Assembly (NCBI RefSeq): GCF_011290505.1 | Contig: NZ_JAANPV010000012.1 | Coordinates: 1-64,000 of the forward strand | From: Paenalcaligenes suwonensis | GTDB lineage: Bacteria > Pseudomonadota > Gammaproteobacteria > Burkholderiales > Burkholderiaceae_B | Reading direction: 5' to 3' | Length of the DNA stretch: 64,000 nt | Shown: one piece after another, positions 17,418 through 25,887 of the stretch | Layout: the number at the start of each line of letters is the position of its first letter | Position numbering within the stretch: the stretch's first letter is position 1 | Made by a program: the position numbers and the translations under genes | The notes under the pieces: generated by a model | What the model was told of the DNA's origin: nothing | What the model saw: only the letters and a program-made list of their open reading frames with translations | The model's database searches: none

Positions 17418-17434
17418 CGTATCCCAAGCATACG
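17418..17434. promoter_or_regulatory. Candidate LysR operator between CitMHS and LysR genes
   Basis: CGTAT-CCCAAGC-ATACG, a 5-bp dyad that also fits the LysR T-N11-A pattern. It lies in the 157-base divergent gap at a position suited to control both genes. Confidence 0.45.
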
Positions 17435-17490
17435 ATTGACGTTATTATTAGAAAATTGAATTTTTATTATCTCTGTGATTTGTTTTTCAA

Positions 17491-18426
17491 ATGAAACAAG
17501 GTTTTAGGCACATACGCGCATTTTTAGCGGTGGCAAGACTCTCCAGTTTTACGCAAGCAGCTAATCAGTTGCATGTGTCTCAGCCTGCGCTCACGGTACA
17601 AATCAAGCAACTGGAAGACGAGTTGGGTACGCGTTTGTTTGATAGGGACAGACGACAGGTATCGCTTACCGAAGCGGGGCGTAGGCTGCTTCCCGCCATG
17701 CAGCGCATTTTGGATGAGTTTGATGGGGCAGTGCAGCAGGGACAAGATATTGCTGATCTAAAAAGCGGTAGGTTGTCTATTGCGTCCTTACCGTCTATTG
17801 CCGCGGCATGGTTACCCGAGGTCATGCGTACGTATAGGCAACGTTATTCCGGCATTGATATACAAATTGATGACGTGTCGGCTGATAGCATTATTAAATT
17901 GGTGCGTGATGAGCAGGTGGATATAGGGTTGGGGCCTTGGGGCAATAGGGACAGAACCTTGCATTTCACACCCTTGATGGAAGATCAAATGGTGGTGTTC
18001 TTCCCACCAGATCACCCGTTACACCAACAGAAGTGCCCAAGTCTTAAGCAATTAACGCAGTACCCCCATGTGTTGACGTCTAGAGGTTCCAGCGTACGCC
18101 AGTCGGTGCATCGAGCCTTAGAGGCCGAAGGCGTGGATATAGAAATTGCGTGCGAGGTAGCCTACTTGTCTACAGCGATTGGTATGGTGCGTGCGGGTTT
18201 AGGGGTGGCCGTATTACCGCGTTCTACTTTACATGCGGCGCCCTGTGATGGCCTTGAGTATAGGCCTGTGGCGGGTAGCAGTTTACGGCGTTTATTAGGG
18301 GTGCTGCAATTGCGTCGCCAACCGCTGAGTGCGGCGGCACAGGCATTTTTGCAGCTGTTGCAAGAACAGTTGCCTTTGTTTGTGGATCATGGGCAGTTGG
18401 TTACCAGTGATGTGCATACATCGTAG
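17491..18426 (+). CDS. LysR-family regulator of the AtuA/CitMHS operon
   Basis: 311 residues. Winged helix-turn-helix at residues 1-60 (FLAVARLSSFTQAANQLHVSQPALTVQIKQLEDELG), then the periplasmic-binding-protein-like effector domain with SIASLPSIAAAWLPEVM and VDIGLGPWG. Divergently placed from the carrier gene, the usual arrangement for a LysR activator responding to the transported acid. The effector is unknown. The stop codon abuts the end of the converging psd gene with no gap. Confidence 0.88.
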   Translation: MKQGFRHIRAFLAVARLSSFTQAANQLHVSQPALTVQIKQLEDELGTRLFDRDRRQVSLTEAGRRLLPAMQRILDEFDGAVQQGQDIADLKSGRLSIASLPSIAAAWLPEVMRTYRQRYSGIDIQIDDVSADSIIKLVRDEQVDIGLGPWGNRDRTLHFTPLMEDQMVVFFPPDHPLHQQKCPSLKQLTQYPHVLTSRGSSVRQSVHRALEAEGVDIEIACEVAYLSTAIGMVRAGLGVAVLPRSTLHAAPCDGLEYRPVAGSSLRRLLGVLQLRRQPLSAAAQAFLQLLQEQLPLFVDHGQLVTSDVHTS

Positions 18427-19275
18427 TTAGGCGTGCATGCGGGTCTGTGCTTGGCCTTGCTTCACTGCACCGTTGACTTGCCATGTTTCTCCCCAACTGA
18501 CTGCCGCTTTGGGCATTAATACCACCACGGTAGAACCTAACTGAAAATGCCCCATTTCATCGCCTTGTTCAAAACATAGGCTGGGGTTTTCGTCCCTATA
18601 CCACCATCGTTTGATGCGTCTTTTTCCGGCAGGGTTGACCACGCCGTGCCACGTTGTATGGATGCTGCCTACGATGGCAGCACCTACCAATACCATCACA
18701 AAAATGCCGCATCGTGGGTGCTGAAACCAGCAAATCAGCCGTTCGTTGCGGGCGAGTAGGCCATCTATGGCTTGCACAATGTCTGGCCTAACCGAATAGA
18801 ACTTTCCAGGTACATAACACATGCTCAGTAGGCGTCCGGCGCAGGGCATGTGCACGCGATGGTAGTCGCGCGGGCTTAAGTACACGGTGGTGAAGTGGCC
18901 GCCTTCTAGGTAGTGAGCAAGGGCAGGGTCGGCTAAGAGGGTGCTGGCGCTATAACGTTGCCCCTTGGCGTGGATTAACTGTGTGGCTTCTATGGTTCCC
19001 ACTTGGGTCACGATGCCATCGGCAGGGCTTACCCAATCTGCTTTATCAAGAGGGCGGGCTTCGGGATGCAGTTGGCGTGTAAAGAAATCATTAAAGCTGT
19101 GGTACTCGCTGGGCGTGCTGCGTAGGGCGTCGCTTAGGTCTATGCCGTGCTGGCGTATAAAGGCGCGTATTAAGGGCTGGGCGATGGCAGGGATGCGGCT
19201 TTCTGCCAAGTAGCCTGCGCCACGCGTGAGTAAACGCATGGGGGCCAGGTGTTGTAGGAAAGTCGTGATAGTCAT
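18427..19275 (-). CDS. psd: Phosphatidylserine decarboxylase proenzyme
   Basis: 282 residues from ATG 19275 (MTITTFLQHLAP). Makes phosphatidylethanolamine at the inner membrane using a pyruvoyl group formed by self-cleavage. The cleavage motif LGST is present near the C-terminus (FQLGSTVVVLMP). Other landmarks are FFTRQLHPEARPLD, SPADG, and HFTTVYLSPRDYHRVHMP with the charge-relay histidine. A longer frame upstream to 19362 covers the promoter palindromes and is unlikely to be translated. Divergent from hisC. Confidence 0.94.
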   Translation of the reverse strand: MTITTFLQHLAPMRLLTRGAGYLAESRIPAIAQPLIRAFIRQHGIDLSDALRSTPSEYHSFNDFFTRQLHPEARPLDKADWVSPADGIVTQVGTIEATQLIHAKGQRYSASTLLADPALAHYLEGGHFTTVYLSPRDYHRVHMPCAGRLLSMCYVPGKFYSVRPDIVQAIDGLLARNERLICWFQHPRCGIFVMVLVGAAIVGSIHTTWHGVVNPAGKRRIKRWWYRDENPSLCFEQGDEMGHFQLGSTVVVLMPKAAVSWGETWQVNGAVKQGQAQTRMHA

Positions 19276-19303
19276 GATTTCAACCAAGTTGTGGTATTGT
19301 TTT

Positions 19304-19342
19304 ATTGTACCAGTACAATAATTTATATTGTCACATGACAAT
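19304..19342. promoter_or_regulatory. Two perfect palindromes in the psd/hisC divergent promoter
   Basis: TATTGTAC-CA-GTACAATA (about 19304-19321) and ATTGTCA-CA-TGACAAT (19327-19342) lie within 40 bases. The second is almost identical to a site at 23524-23539 upstream of the amino-acid decarboxylase gene. The first overlaps a plausible psd -10 (TACAAT). They look like sites of a dimeric repressor with TTGT-type half-sites; which protein binds is unknown. Confidence 0.55.
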
Positions 19343-19360
19343 TTGATTGGAAGTGCAAGC

Positions 19361-20464
19361 ATGACTGTAGTGACCGAAGCCTTTATTAGCCCACGTGTGC
19401 TAGACCTTCAGCCTTATCAACCAGGTGAGCAGCCCAAGGTAGAAGGGCTGGTAAAGCTAAACACGAACGAAAACCCGTACCCGCCTTCGCCGCTGGTGGT
19501 AGAACGCATTACCGAAGTCGCCGCCACCAGCCTCAAGCTGTATCCCGACCCGGAATCGGATCAACTGTGCGAAACCATAGCGGCCTATTACGGGGTAGAC
19601 AGGGATCAGGTGTTTGTGGGCAATGGTTCGGACGAAGTGCTAGCGCATGCGTTCTGTGCTTTTTTTCAGCACGACAGGGCACCGTTGTTAATCCCGGATG
19701 TGACCTATAGTTTTTACAGCGTGTATTGCCGTCTGTTTGGGATAGCGCCTGAGTTAGTGCCTGTGAGCGGGTCATTGCAAATTGATGTCGCGGCCTTTGC
19801 TGCGGCGCTAGAGGCGAATGAGGATATCGCTGGCATTGTGGTTTCTAACCCCAATGCCCCCACGGGAGAAAGCCTGCCGTTGGAAACTATAGAGTCGTTG
19901 CTATCGCTGAACCACAATAGGGTGGTGCTGGTAGACGAAGCCTATGTGGATTTTGGTGGGCAGTCTGCGATGGCGTTGGTACAGCAGTATCCCAACTTGC
20001 TGATTGTGCAAACCTTGTCTAAATCGCGATCTCTCGCTGGGTTACGTGTGGGGTTTGCTATAGGCCAGCCTACGCTGATTAGTGCGCTAAACAGGGTGAA
20101 GAACAGTTTTAATTCATTTCCCTTAGGCTGTTTGGCCCAACAGGGGGCCATTGCTGCATTTAATGACCGTGCCTATTTTGAGCAGACACGACAAGCGGTG
20201 ATGGCCACACGTGCCACCTTAGCAGAGGGTTTAGGTGAGCTGGGTTTTGACGTGCTGCCTTCTAAAGCCAACTTTCTGTTTGTACGCCACCCGCAGCACA
20301 GTGCGGTGAAGTTAGCCGCATATTTACGAGAAGCCAGAATTTTAGTGCGCCACTTTAGACAAGAGCGAGTGGCGCAGTACTTACGTATTTCCATTGGCAC
20401 AGATCAGCAGGTGAGCTATTTGCTGAAGGTGTTGGAGCATCTGTTTACCGAACAGGATGCGTGA
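19361..20464 (+). CDS. hisC: Histidinol-phosphate aminotransferase
   Basis: 367 residues from ATG 19361. PLP enzyme of histidine synthesis, converting imidazole-acetol phosphate to histidinol phosphate with glutamate. Landmarks are LNTNENPYPPSP (substrate loop), GNGSDEVLAHAFCAF, VVSNPNAPTGES, VLVDEAYVDFG and the PLP-lysine site TLSKSRSLAGLRVGF. It is outside any his operon, so it may be a second copy or the only aminotransferase; broad-specificity homologues also accept aromatic amino acids. The divergent promoter with psd contains two palindromes. Confidence 0.92.
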   Translation: MTVVTEAFISPRVLDLQPYQPGEQPKVEGLVKLNTNENPYPPSPLVVERITEVAATSLKLYPDPESDQLCETIAAYYGVDRDQVFVGNGSDEVLAHAFCAFFQHDRAPLLIPDVTYSFYSVYCRLFGIAPELVPVSGSLQIDVAAFAAALEANEDIAGIVVSNPNAPTGESLPLETIESLLSLNHNRVVLVDEAYVDFGGQSAMALVQQYPNLLIVQTLSKSRSLAGLRVGFAIGQPTLISALNRVKNSFNSFPLGCLAQQGAIAAFNDRAYFEQTRQAVMATRATLAEGLGELGFDVLPSKANFLFVRHPQHSAVKLAAYLREARILVRHFRQERVAQYLRISIGTDQQVSYLLKVLEHLFTEQDA

Positions 20465-20527
20465 TTGTTGTCGTTGTTGTGTACGCAATCCTTGCGTGCA
20501 GTTTGATCCACTTTAAGGAGTTCAACC

Positions 20528-21073
20528 ATGTCCAGAGTTCCTCTTATAGACCCCAGCACAGCGATTGGCGATCGCCAACTGATGCTGAAACAAATTCACG
20601 GTGCTTTTGGTGCGACACCAGCCATGTTTAAGGCGGTAGCTAATTCCACGGCTGCGCTGCAAAGCATGTGGGGTTCGTTTGGCGCGCTGAGCAATGGCAC
20701 TATTGATCCTAAGTTAGGCGAGTTGATTGCGGTGGCTGTGGCTGATCGTAATGCCTGCGAGTATTGTTTGGCTGCCCATACGGTATTGGGGCGTAAGGCT
20801 GGAGCTTCAGAGGCCGAGCTGGCCGCTGCGCAGCGAGGTGAGTCAGCGGTTCCTAAAACAGCCGTGGCCTTGAAGTTTGTGCTGAAAGTGGTGGATGACA
20901 GAGGGCAGGTCACAGACGCCGATGTGCAAGCGGTACGTGATGCGGGTTTCAGCGATGAGCAGGTGGTGGAAATTTTGGCGCATGTGGCGCTGAACCTGTT
21001 CACGAATTACATCAACGTTGCGTTTGATGTACCGGTGGATTTTCCGGCAGTGAAGTTGCAACGTAACGCATAA
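20528..21073 (+). CDS. Carboxymuconolactone decarboxylase/AhpD-like protein
   Basis: 181 residues, preceded by TAAGGAG. The CMD core motif is NACEYCLAAHTVLGRKAG at about residues 76-93, with the C-x2-C and downstream His pattern of peroxidase-related AhpD-like proteins rather than true lactone decarboxylases. It probably acts as a thiol peroxidase/reductase partner. The C-terminal NLFTNYINVAFDVPVDFP is common in this subgroup. It is 63 bases downstream of hisC on the same strand and ends at a terminator; a functional link with hisC is not evident. Confidence 0.85.
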   Translation: MSRVPLIDPSTAIGDRQLMLKQIHGAFGATPAMFKAVANSTAALQSMWGSFGALSNGTIDPKLGELIAVAVADRNACEYCLAAHTVLGRKAGASEAELAAAQRGESAVPKTAVALKFVLKVVDDRGQVTDADVQAVRDAGFSDEQVVEILAHVALNLFTNYINVAFDVPVDFPAVKLQRNA

Positions 21074-21094
21074 GAGTAGTGGGCAGGCAAAAAT

Positions 21095-21124
21095 ACCGCA
21101 GTGTAAAAGCTGCGGTGTTTTTTT
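21095..21124 (+). terminator. Terminator after the AhpD-like gene
   Basis: Stem ACCGCAG/CTGCGGT, 8-nt loop, followed by G and seven T. It lies between converging genes. Confidence 0.8.
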
Positions 21125-21143
21125 ATGCGATGTACGTTACGGC

Positions 21144-23408
21144 TTAGGCCACACAATCCACGTAGTAGCGTGGCTTACCCTCGGCATCGACCTGCTCTAC
21201 AAAACCATGGATGTCGGTGCCAAAACCCGGAGCTAAGCGGTTAAGCTCCCTAGAGAATTTTAGGTATTCCACAATGTTGCGGTTAAAGCGTTCGCCGGGG
21301 ATGAGCAATGGAATACCGGGTGGGTAGGGGGTGATTAAGCTAGTGGTAATGCGTCCTTCTAACTGGTCTATTTCTACACGTTCGGTGCGGTGCGTAGCAA
21401 TGTGGGCATAGGCATCGCTAGGTTTCATGGCGGGCTCGGCCTCTTCTACATACATCTCGGTAGTCAGGCGGGCAATATCGTGTGTGGCGTAGATGTTGTG
21501 TACGTGATCACATAAATCGCGCAGCCCCATTTCTTCATAACGGGGGTGTTTTTTGCAGAAGCTAGGCAGAATCCGCCATACCGGTACGTTGCGCTCATAG
21601 TCATCTTTAAACTGCTGTAGTGCCGTCACTAGTGAATTCCAGCGGCCTTTAGTAATGCCAATAGTGAACATGATGAAGAAACTGTATAAGCCAGTTTTCT
21701 CAATAATGACGCCGTGCTCGGCCAAGAACTTGGTCACAATGGGGGCGGGAATACCAGTGCTATCAAAGCGCCCGTCTAGGTTTAGGCCGGGGGTGACTAT
21801 AGTGGCTTTGATGGGGTCTAGTAGATTGAAGCCGTCAGCAAGTGGCCCAAAACCGTGCCAGCTAGCGTCATCTTCGTTGCCGTAAAGCATCCAGTCTTGG
21901 GTGCGGCCAATGCCTTCTTCCTCTAATTGCTTCGGCCCCCATACGGTGAACCACCAATCATCCTCCGAGAACTGTGCACCTACTTGGCGCATAGCACGAC
22001 GAAAATCCAGCGCTTCCATAATGCTTTCTTCTACGAGTGTTTGACCGCCGGGTGGCTCCATCATGGCGGCAGCCACGTCGCAACTGGCAATAATGGCGTA
22101 TTGGGGTGATGTAGAGGTGTGCATCAAATAGGCTTCGTTAAACAAGTGTTTATCGAATTGCGGTTTGCCGGAATCTTGCACCAAAATGTGGCTGGCTTGG
22201 CTCAGGCCTGCAAGCAGTTTATGGGTGGATTGTGTGGAGTACACCAAGGAGTGTTGCGGGCGAGGGCGCTTCTTACCCATGGCGTGATAGCTGCCGTAGA
22301 AGGGGTGAAAAGCGGCATGTGGGATCCATGCTTCGTCAAAATGCAGCGCTTCTACGTAGCCATCTAAGGCCGCTTTGATGACTTCAGTATCGTACATAAT
22401 GCCATCGTAAGTAGACTGGGTTAGCACCAAGATACGGGGCGTAATGCTGTCAGGGTCTACGCCGGCTAACAGTGGGTGTGCACGTATTTTGGCTTTAATG
22501 GATTCGGGCGAAAACTCTTCGCGTGCAATGGGCCCAATCAGCCCTAAGTGGTTGCGAGTAGGGCGCAAAAACACAGGAATCGCACCGGTAAGCACAATGC
22601 TGTGCAGCAGCGATTTATGGTAGTTGCGGTCAACCACCACTACATCGCCGGGGGCGACTACATGCTGCCACACAATTTTGTTGCTAGTGCTAGTACCGTT
22701 GGTCACGAAGAAGCAGTGGTCAGCATTAAAAATACGGGCAGCATTGCGTTCGCTGGCACCTATAGCACCTTTATGGTCTAGCAGTTGCCCCAGTTCTTCT
22801 ACCGCATTGCAAACATCTGCGCGTAGCATGTTTTCACCAAAGAACTGGTGAAACACTTGGCCTACAGGGCTTTTTAAAAAGGCCACACCACCTGAGTGTC
22901 CTGGGCAGTGCCACGAATACGAACCATCTTCAGCATAATCCAATAGCGCTTTTAGAAACGGGGGCTTAATACCCGTTAAGTAGCTTTTGGCTTCGCGTAT
23001 TAAGTGGCGAGCGACGAACTCTGGCGTGTCTTCAAACATATGAATCACACCGTGCAGCTCACGCAAGATGTCATTGGGCATATGGCGTGCAGTTTTGGTT
23101 TCCCCGTACACATAAATGGGCACATCCACATTACGACGCCTTACCTCTTTTATAAACGTGCGGATGTTTTGCAGTGCTTGTGAGCTTTCCGTGTCTGGCG
23201 TGAACTCCTCATCGTCTATAGACAAAATGAAGGTACTGGCGCGGCTTTGTTGTTGGGCGAATTGGCTAAGGTCGTGGTAGCTGGTGACGCCTAACGCATC
23301 AAAGCCTTCGGATTGTATGGCTTGAGCAAGCGCGCGTATGCCCAAGCCAGAGCTGTTCTCGGAACGGAAATCTTCGTCAATGATGACAATAGGGAAATGA
23401 AACTGCAT
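21144..23408 (-). CDS. PLP-dependent arginine/lysine/ornithine decarboxylase
   Basis: 754 residues from ATG 23408 (MQFHFPIVIIDEDF), the length of the inducible acid-stress decarboxylases such as AdiA. Order: an N-terminal flavodoxin-like wing domain (1-130), the PLP core with SWHCPGHSGGVAFLKSP, HCFFVTNGTSTSNK, LHFDEAWIPHAAFHP and the PLP-lysine motif STQSTHKLLAGLSQAS, then a C-terminal domain including YPPGIPLLIPGE. Which amino acid is used cannot be read reliably. Cytosolic; contributes to polyamine supply or pH homeostasis. A longer frame upstream runs through the tRNA-Cys gene and is not real. A palindrome at 23524 marks its promoter region. Confidence 0.9.
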   Translation of the reverse strand: MQFHFPIVIIDEDFRSENSSGLGIRALAQAIQSEGFDALGVTSYHDLSQFAQQQSRASTFILSIDDEEFTPDTESSQALQNIRTFIKEVRRRNVDVPIYVYGETKTARHMPNDILRELHGVIHMFEDTPEFVARHLIREAKSYLTGIKPPFLKALLDYAEDGSYSWHCPGHSGGVAFLKSPVGQVFHQFFGENMLRADVCNAVEELGQLLDHKGAIGASERNAARIFNADHCFFVTNGTSTSNKIVWQHVVAPGDVVVVDRNYHKSLLHSIVLTGAIPVFLRPTRNHLGLIGPIAREEFSPESIKAKIRAHPLLAGVDPDSITPRILVLTQSTYDGIMYDTEVIKAALDGYVEALHFDEAWIPHAAFHPFYGSYHAMGKKRPRPQHSLVYSTQSTHKLLAGLSQASHILVQDSGKPQFDKHLFNEAYLMHTSTSPQYAIIASCDVAAAMMEPPGGQTLVEESIMEALDFRRAMRQVGAQFSEDDWWFTVWGPKQLEEEGIGRTQDWMLYGNEDDASWHGFGPLADGFNLLDPIKATIVTPGLNLDGRFDSTGIPAPIVTKFLAEHGVIIEKTGLYSFFIMFTIGITKGRWNSLVTALQQFKDDYERNVPVWRILPSFCKKHPRYEEMGLRDLCDHVHNIYATHDIARLTTEMYVEEAEPAMKPSDAYAHIATHRTERVEIDQLEGRITTSLITPYPPGIPLLIPGERFNRNIVEYLKFSRELNRLAPGFGTDIHGFVEQVDAEGKPRYYVDCVA

Positions 23409-23523
23409 GGCGTGTCCTGTAAGAAAGGGAACAACAACAGCAAGTGTGGAGTCATGCAGTACGGCTGTGGCGGGTACACACCATGAACACTTGCTAAAAA
23501 GTTTGACATAGATAATAATACAG

Positions 23524-23539
23524 TTTGTCCCATGACAAA
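23524..23539. promoter_or_regulatory. Palindrome TTTGTC-CCAT-GACAAA upstream of the decarboxylase
   Basis: Perfect 6-bp arms. On the minus strand it begins with TTGTCA, a plausible -35 element for the decarboxylase with a possible -10 (TATCTA) 18 bases on. Its centre, TTGTCCCATGACAA, differs from the hisC-proximal TTGTCACATGACAA in one base. It lies 4 bases before tRNA-Cys. Confidence 0.5.
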
Positions 23540-23543
23540 AGAT

Positions 23544-23617
23544 GGCGCGGTGGCAGAGTGATGATGCGGTGGATTGCAAATCCATGTAGGTTGGTTTAAT
23601 TCCAGCCCGCGCCTCCA
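23544..23617 (+). tRNA. tRNA-Cys (GCA)
   Basis: 74 nt with CCA encoded. Acceptor GGCGCGG pairs with CCGCGCC and the discriminator is T. The anticodon arm GTGGA-TTGCAAA-TCCAT carries GCA. The T arm is GTTGG-TTTAATT-CCAGC, with a short variable loop. It is isolated, not in a tRNA cluster. Confidence 0.96.
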
Positions 23618-23732
23618 TCCTTTTATCGGGGTTCTGAATGTCAACGTTCGTGTACAACGACACGATAAATTCAGGCAGAATGGACATTTGGCCGCTGGGC
23701 GGCCTACCGTCTTAGTAGAGCAACAACACTGA

Positions 23733-25217
23733 ATGACGTATTTCTTGTGGTCCCTGCCCACGTTGACTTTATTGGCCGCCATACTTAGCGGTCGAGTCAA
23801 CACCACGATTGCCGCCACCCTCGGATTAGCTTGTGCTGTACCTGTTGCGTTGTGGACCGGCCCTAGCCTGTTGTTCGACAGCCATCAGCTCTATGTGGCA
23901 TTGCTGCGCGGCTTATGGATAGGCACGGTGATCGCGCCGTATATCTTAGGTGGACTGATGTTCTGGCAAGTGGCTGCACGCGCACCTGCAAAACTATCCC
24001 CCCAATCTTCTGTAGAGCAATTGCTAGGTAGCAACAGCGATAGCACGGTAGCAAAGCGCCGCTTTGTGTTTTTTGCTTGTTTCTTGGTGGGGCCTTTTGC
24101 CGAGTCAGCTACCGGTTTCGGGGTGGGCATGCTGGGCACCGTGATGTTAATTCGCCATTTGGGTTTTGCTCCACGCCATCTCATGGTGTTTGCGCTGCTT
24201 AGCCAAACGGTGATCCCATGGGGAGCAATGAGCAGCGGCACAATATTAGCGGCGGCGTATGCACGTTTACCGGCAGTGCAACTGGGGTTGTACTCGGTAC
24301 TGCCTGTGGCGTTATTGATGTTGGTGTGGCTAAGTCTATTTTGGCAAACCGCGCATAAAGCAGGTATCGCTGTCAGCAGAAACGAATGCTTGCGCGAGGT
24401 AGCGTGGGTAGCGACCTGCATGCTGTTTTTAGCGGCTACAACAGCTGCATTAGGGCCAGAGACTGCCTTGCTAGCCGCGTATGGGCCACTGATCGTATTG
24501 CGCTATGTGCTGGATACCAAGCCTAGTCGTGATCAAGCGGTGGCGGCAGCAACCAAAGTACTACCTTACGCCATATTGATTGGCTGTTTAGCCTTAACAC
24601 GCTTGATCCCCGAGTTACGCAGCACGCTAGATAGCATAGGGCGAGTTACCCCTTTTGCTGACTTGCCGTCGTGGGTACCGCTATTTCACGCTGGTTCGTG
24701 GCTAATCGTGGGGAGTATTGTGACAGCGTGGGTACGTGGGCAGCCGTCGGTGCTAGGAGCCGAGGCCAAAAGTGCCTGGGCTACCGGTAAGCACGCCGTG
24801 CTGGCGGTATTTCTGTTTGCGATGATGGCGGAAGTATTAACTGCGTCAGGGATTTCAGGCGCTTTTGCCGTGGCAATCTTTAACGAGCTGGGCGAGAAAA
24901 CCATTCTGTTAACCCCACCACTATCGGGCGCTTTTGGCATTCTGACCAACAGCGGCAACCCCGGAAACAGTCTCTTTTTACCTTCACAAGTGGCTTTGGC
25001 CGTGCAGGCGGGGTTAAGTGTGCCTGCTGTAGCTGCTTTACAGCAGGTGTCGGGCATGTCGCTAGGCTTGTTCTCGCCCGTGCGCATGTCCATTGCCGCT
25101 ACCTTATCTAACGGGCGAGGGCAGGAAAGACAGGTTTATGCGCAGTTATTACCGTTCGCGCTAGTCGCATTGATGTTGTTGATGGGGGTAGCGGTAGGCG
25201 TGATGCTCTATACCTGA
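23733..25217 (+). CDS. LctP-family (lactate/glycolate-type) permease
   Basis: 494 residues, a polytopic inner-membrane carrier with about 12-13 helices. The LctP signature GPFAESATGFGVG is at about residues 118-130, and the late TNSGNPGNSLFLPSQVALA also fits the family. LctP members take up L- or D-lactate and glycolate with protons; here it is followed by a decayed class II aldolase gene, so the substrate may be another small hydroxy-acid. The start is ATG 23733, about 115 bases downstream of tRNA-Cys. Confidence 0.84.
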   Translation: MTYFLWSLPTLTLLAAILSGRVNTTIAATLGLACAVPVALWTGPSLLFDSHQLYVALLRGLWIGTVIAPYILGGLMFWQVAARAPAKLSPQSSVEQLLGSNSDSTVAKRRFVFFACFLVGPFAESATGFGVGMLGTVMLIRHLGFAPRHLMVFALLSQTVIPWGAMSSGTILAAAYARLPAVQLGLYSVLPVALLMLVWLSLFWQTAHKAGIAVSRNECLREVAWVATCMLFLAATTAALGPETALLAAYGPLIVLRYVLDTKPSRDQAVAAATKVLPYAILIGCLALTRLIPELRSTLDSIGRVTPFADLPSWVPLFHAGSWLIVGSIVTAWVRGQPSVLGAEAKSAWATGKHAVLAVFLFAMMAEVLTASGISGAFAVAIFNELGEKTILLTPPLSGAFGILTNSGNPGNSLFLPSQVALAVQAGLSVPAVAALQQVSGMSLGLFSPVRMSIAATLSNGRGQERQVYAQLLPFALVALMLLMGVAVGVMLYT

Positions 25218-25279
25218 CTGTCTAGGTTGTAGCGATGCCTGCTGCTGGAGTTTTTGTTGTGCCGTTACAAGGAGAAGAC

Positions 25280-25665
25280 ATGGCAACACCTACTACATTT
25301 CACCTAGATAAAGCCACACTGGTGTCGCAATCTACCACGCAGATAGAGCAGCAGTTTCAAGACAACAGCTATACGTTACGCCAGAAGTTGGCGCTGACCT
25401 GCAGAATCTTGTTTGATAACGGCCATGACTCGGGTTGGTGGCAGGCTCCAGCGTGGAAGAGGCGTGTATGTTGGCCTTGGCGTTTGAGCGTGCTGCGCAG
25501 ATGCAGCTACTGGCTAGCAGCGCGGGGGATATCAAACCTATAGATCCTGCACTGGGCAAAGAGGCGCATGACTGGGTGCCACGCCCCAAACGCTATAGCA
25601 TTTCTTTTCAGTATTACGTGCGACGCATGCTTAAAAATGCGATTCATGCAGACTGCATACGCTAA
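25280..25665 (+). pseudogene. Class II aldolase/adducin-family gene with internal deletion
   Basis: A good ribosome site (AAGGAG) precedes ATG 25280, which starts MATPTTFHLDKATLVSQS and reaches CRILFDNGHDSG, the usual beginning of class II aldolase proteins. At about 25435 the reading frame changes and the next recognisable part, VAGSSVEEACMLALAFERAAQMQLL in frame 25435-25665, corresponds to the C-terminal region. The central half with the zinc-binding histidines (about 100 codons) is missing and the join is out of frame. The protein is therefore surely inactive. It sits 60 bases behind the LctP permease, implying that the carrier once fed this aldolase. Confidence 0.75.
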
Positions 25666-25678
25666 ATGATCGTTACAG

Positions 25679-25700
25679 GCACCGTAAATTCGGTGCTTTA
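25679..25700 (+). terminator. Weak terminator after the aldolase remnant
   Basis: Stem GCACCG/CGGTGC with a 6-nt loop (TAAATT), followed by TTTA. Plausible but short. Confidence 0.45.
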
Positions 25701-25887
25701 TCACGGTAGTGGTGGGTAGGGGAAAGGGTGTAAATAGGGAAGAGGTCGCGTCGCAGAGTAGGCTATGGCAAAATTCTGCATAGTCTGCAACGACGTTCTA
25801 CATAACGTACACCTACGTTTGGCAGAACTAGCCCTACGAGCACAGCATTTTTGGCCCATTTAGGCCTGATTATTTTCACGGAACACT

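Noticed and set aside
21144..23687. 847-residue version of the decarboxylase
   Set aside because: The extra 93 codons run through the tRNA-Cys gene and promoter palindrome; ATG 23408 gives a normal 754-residue enzyme.
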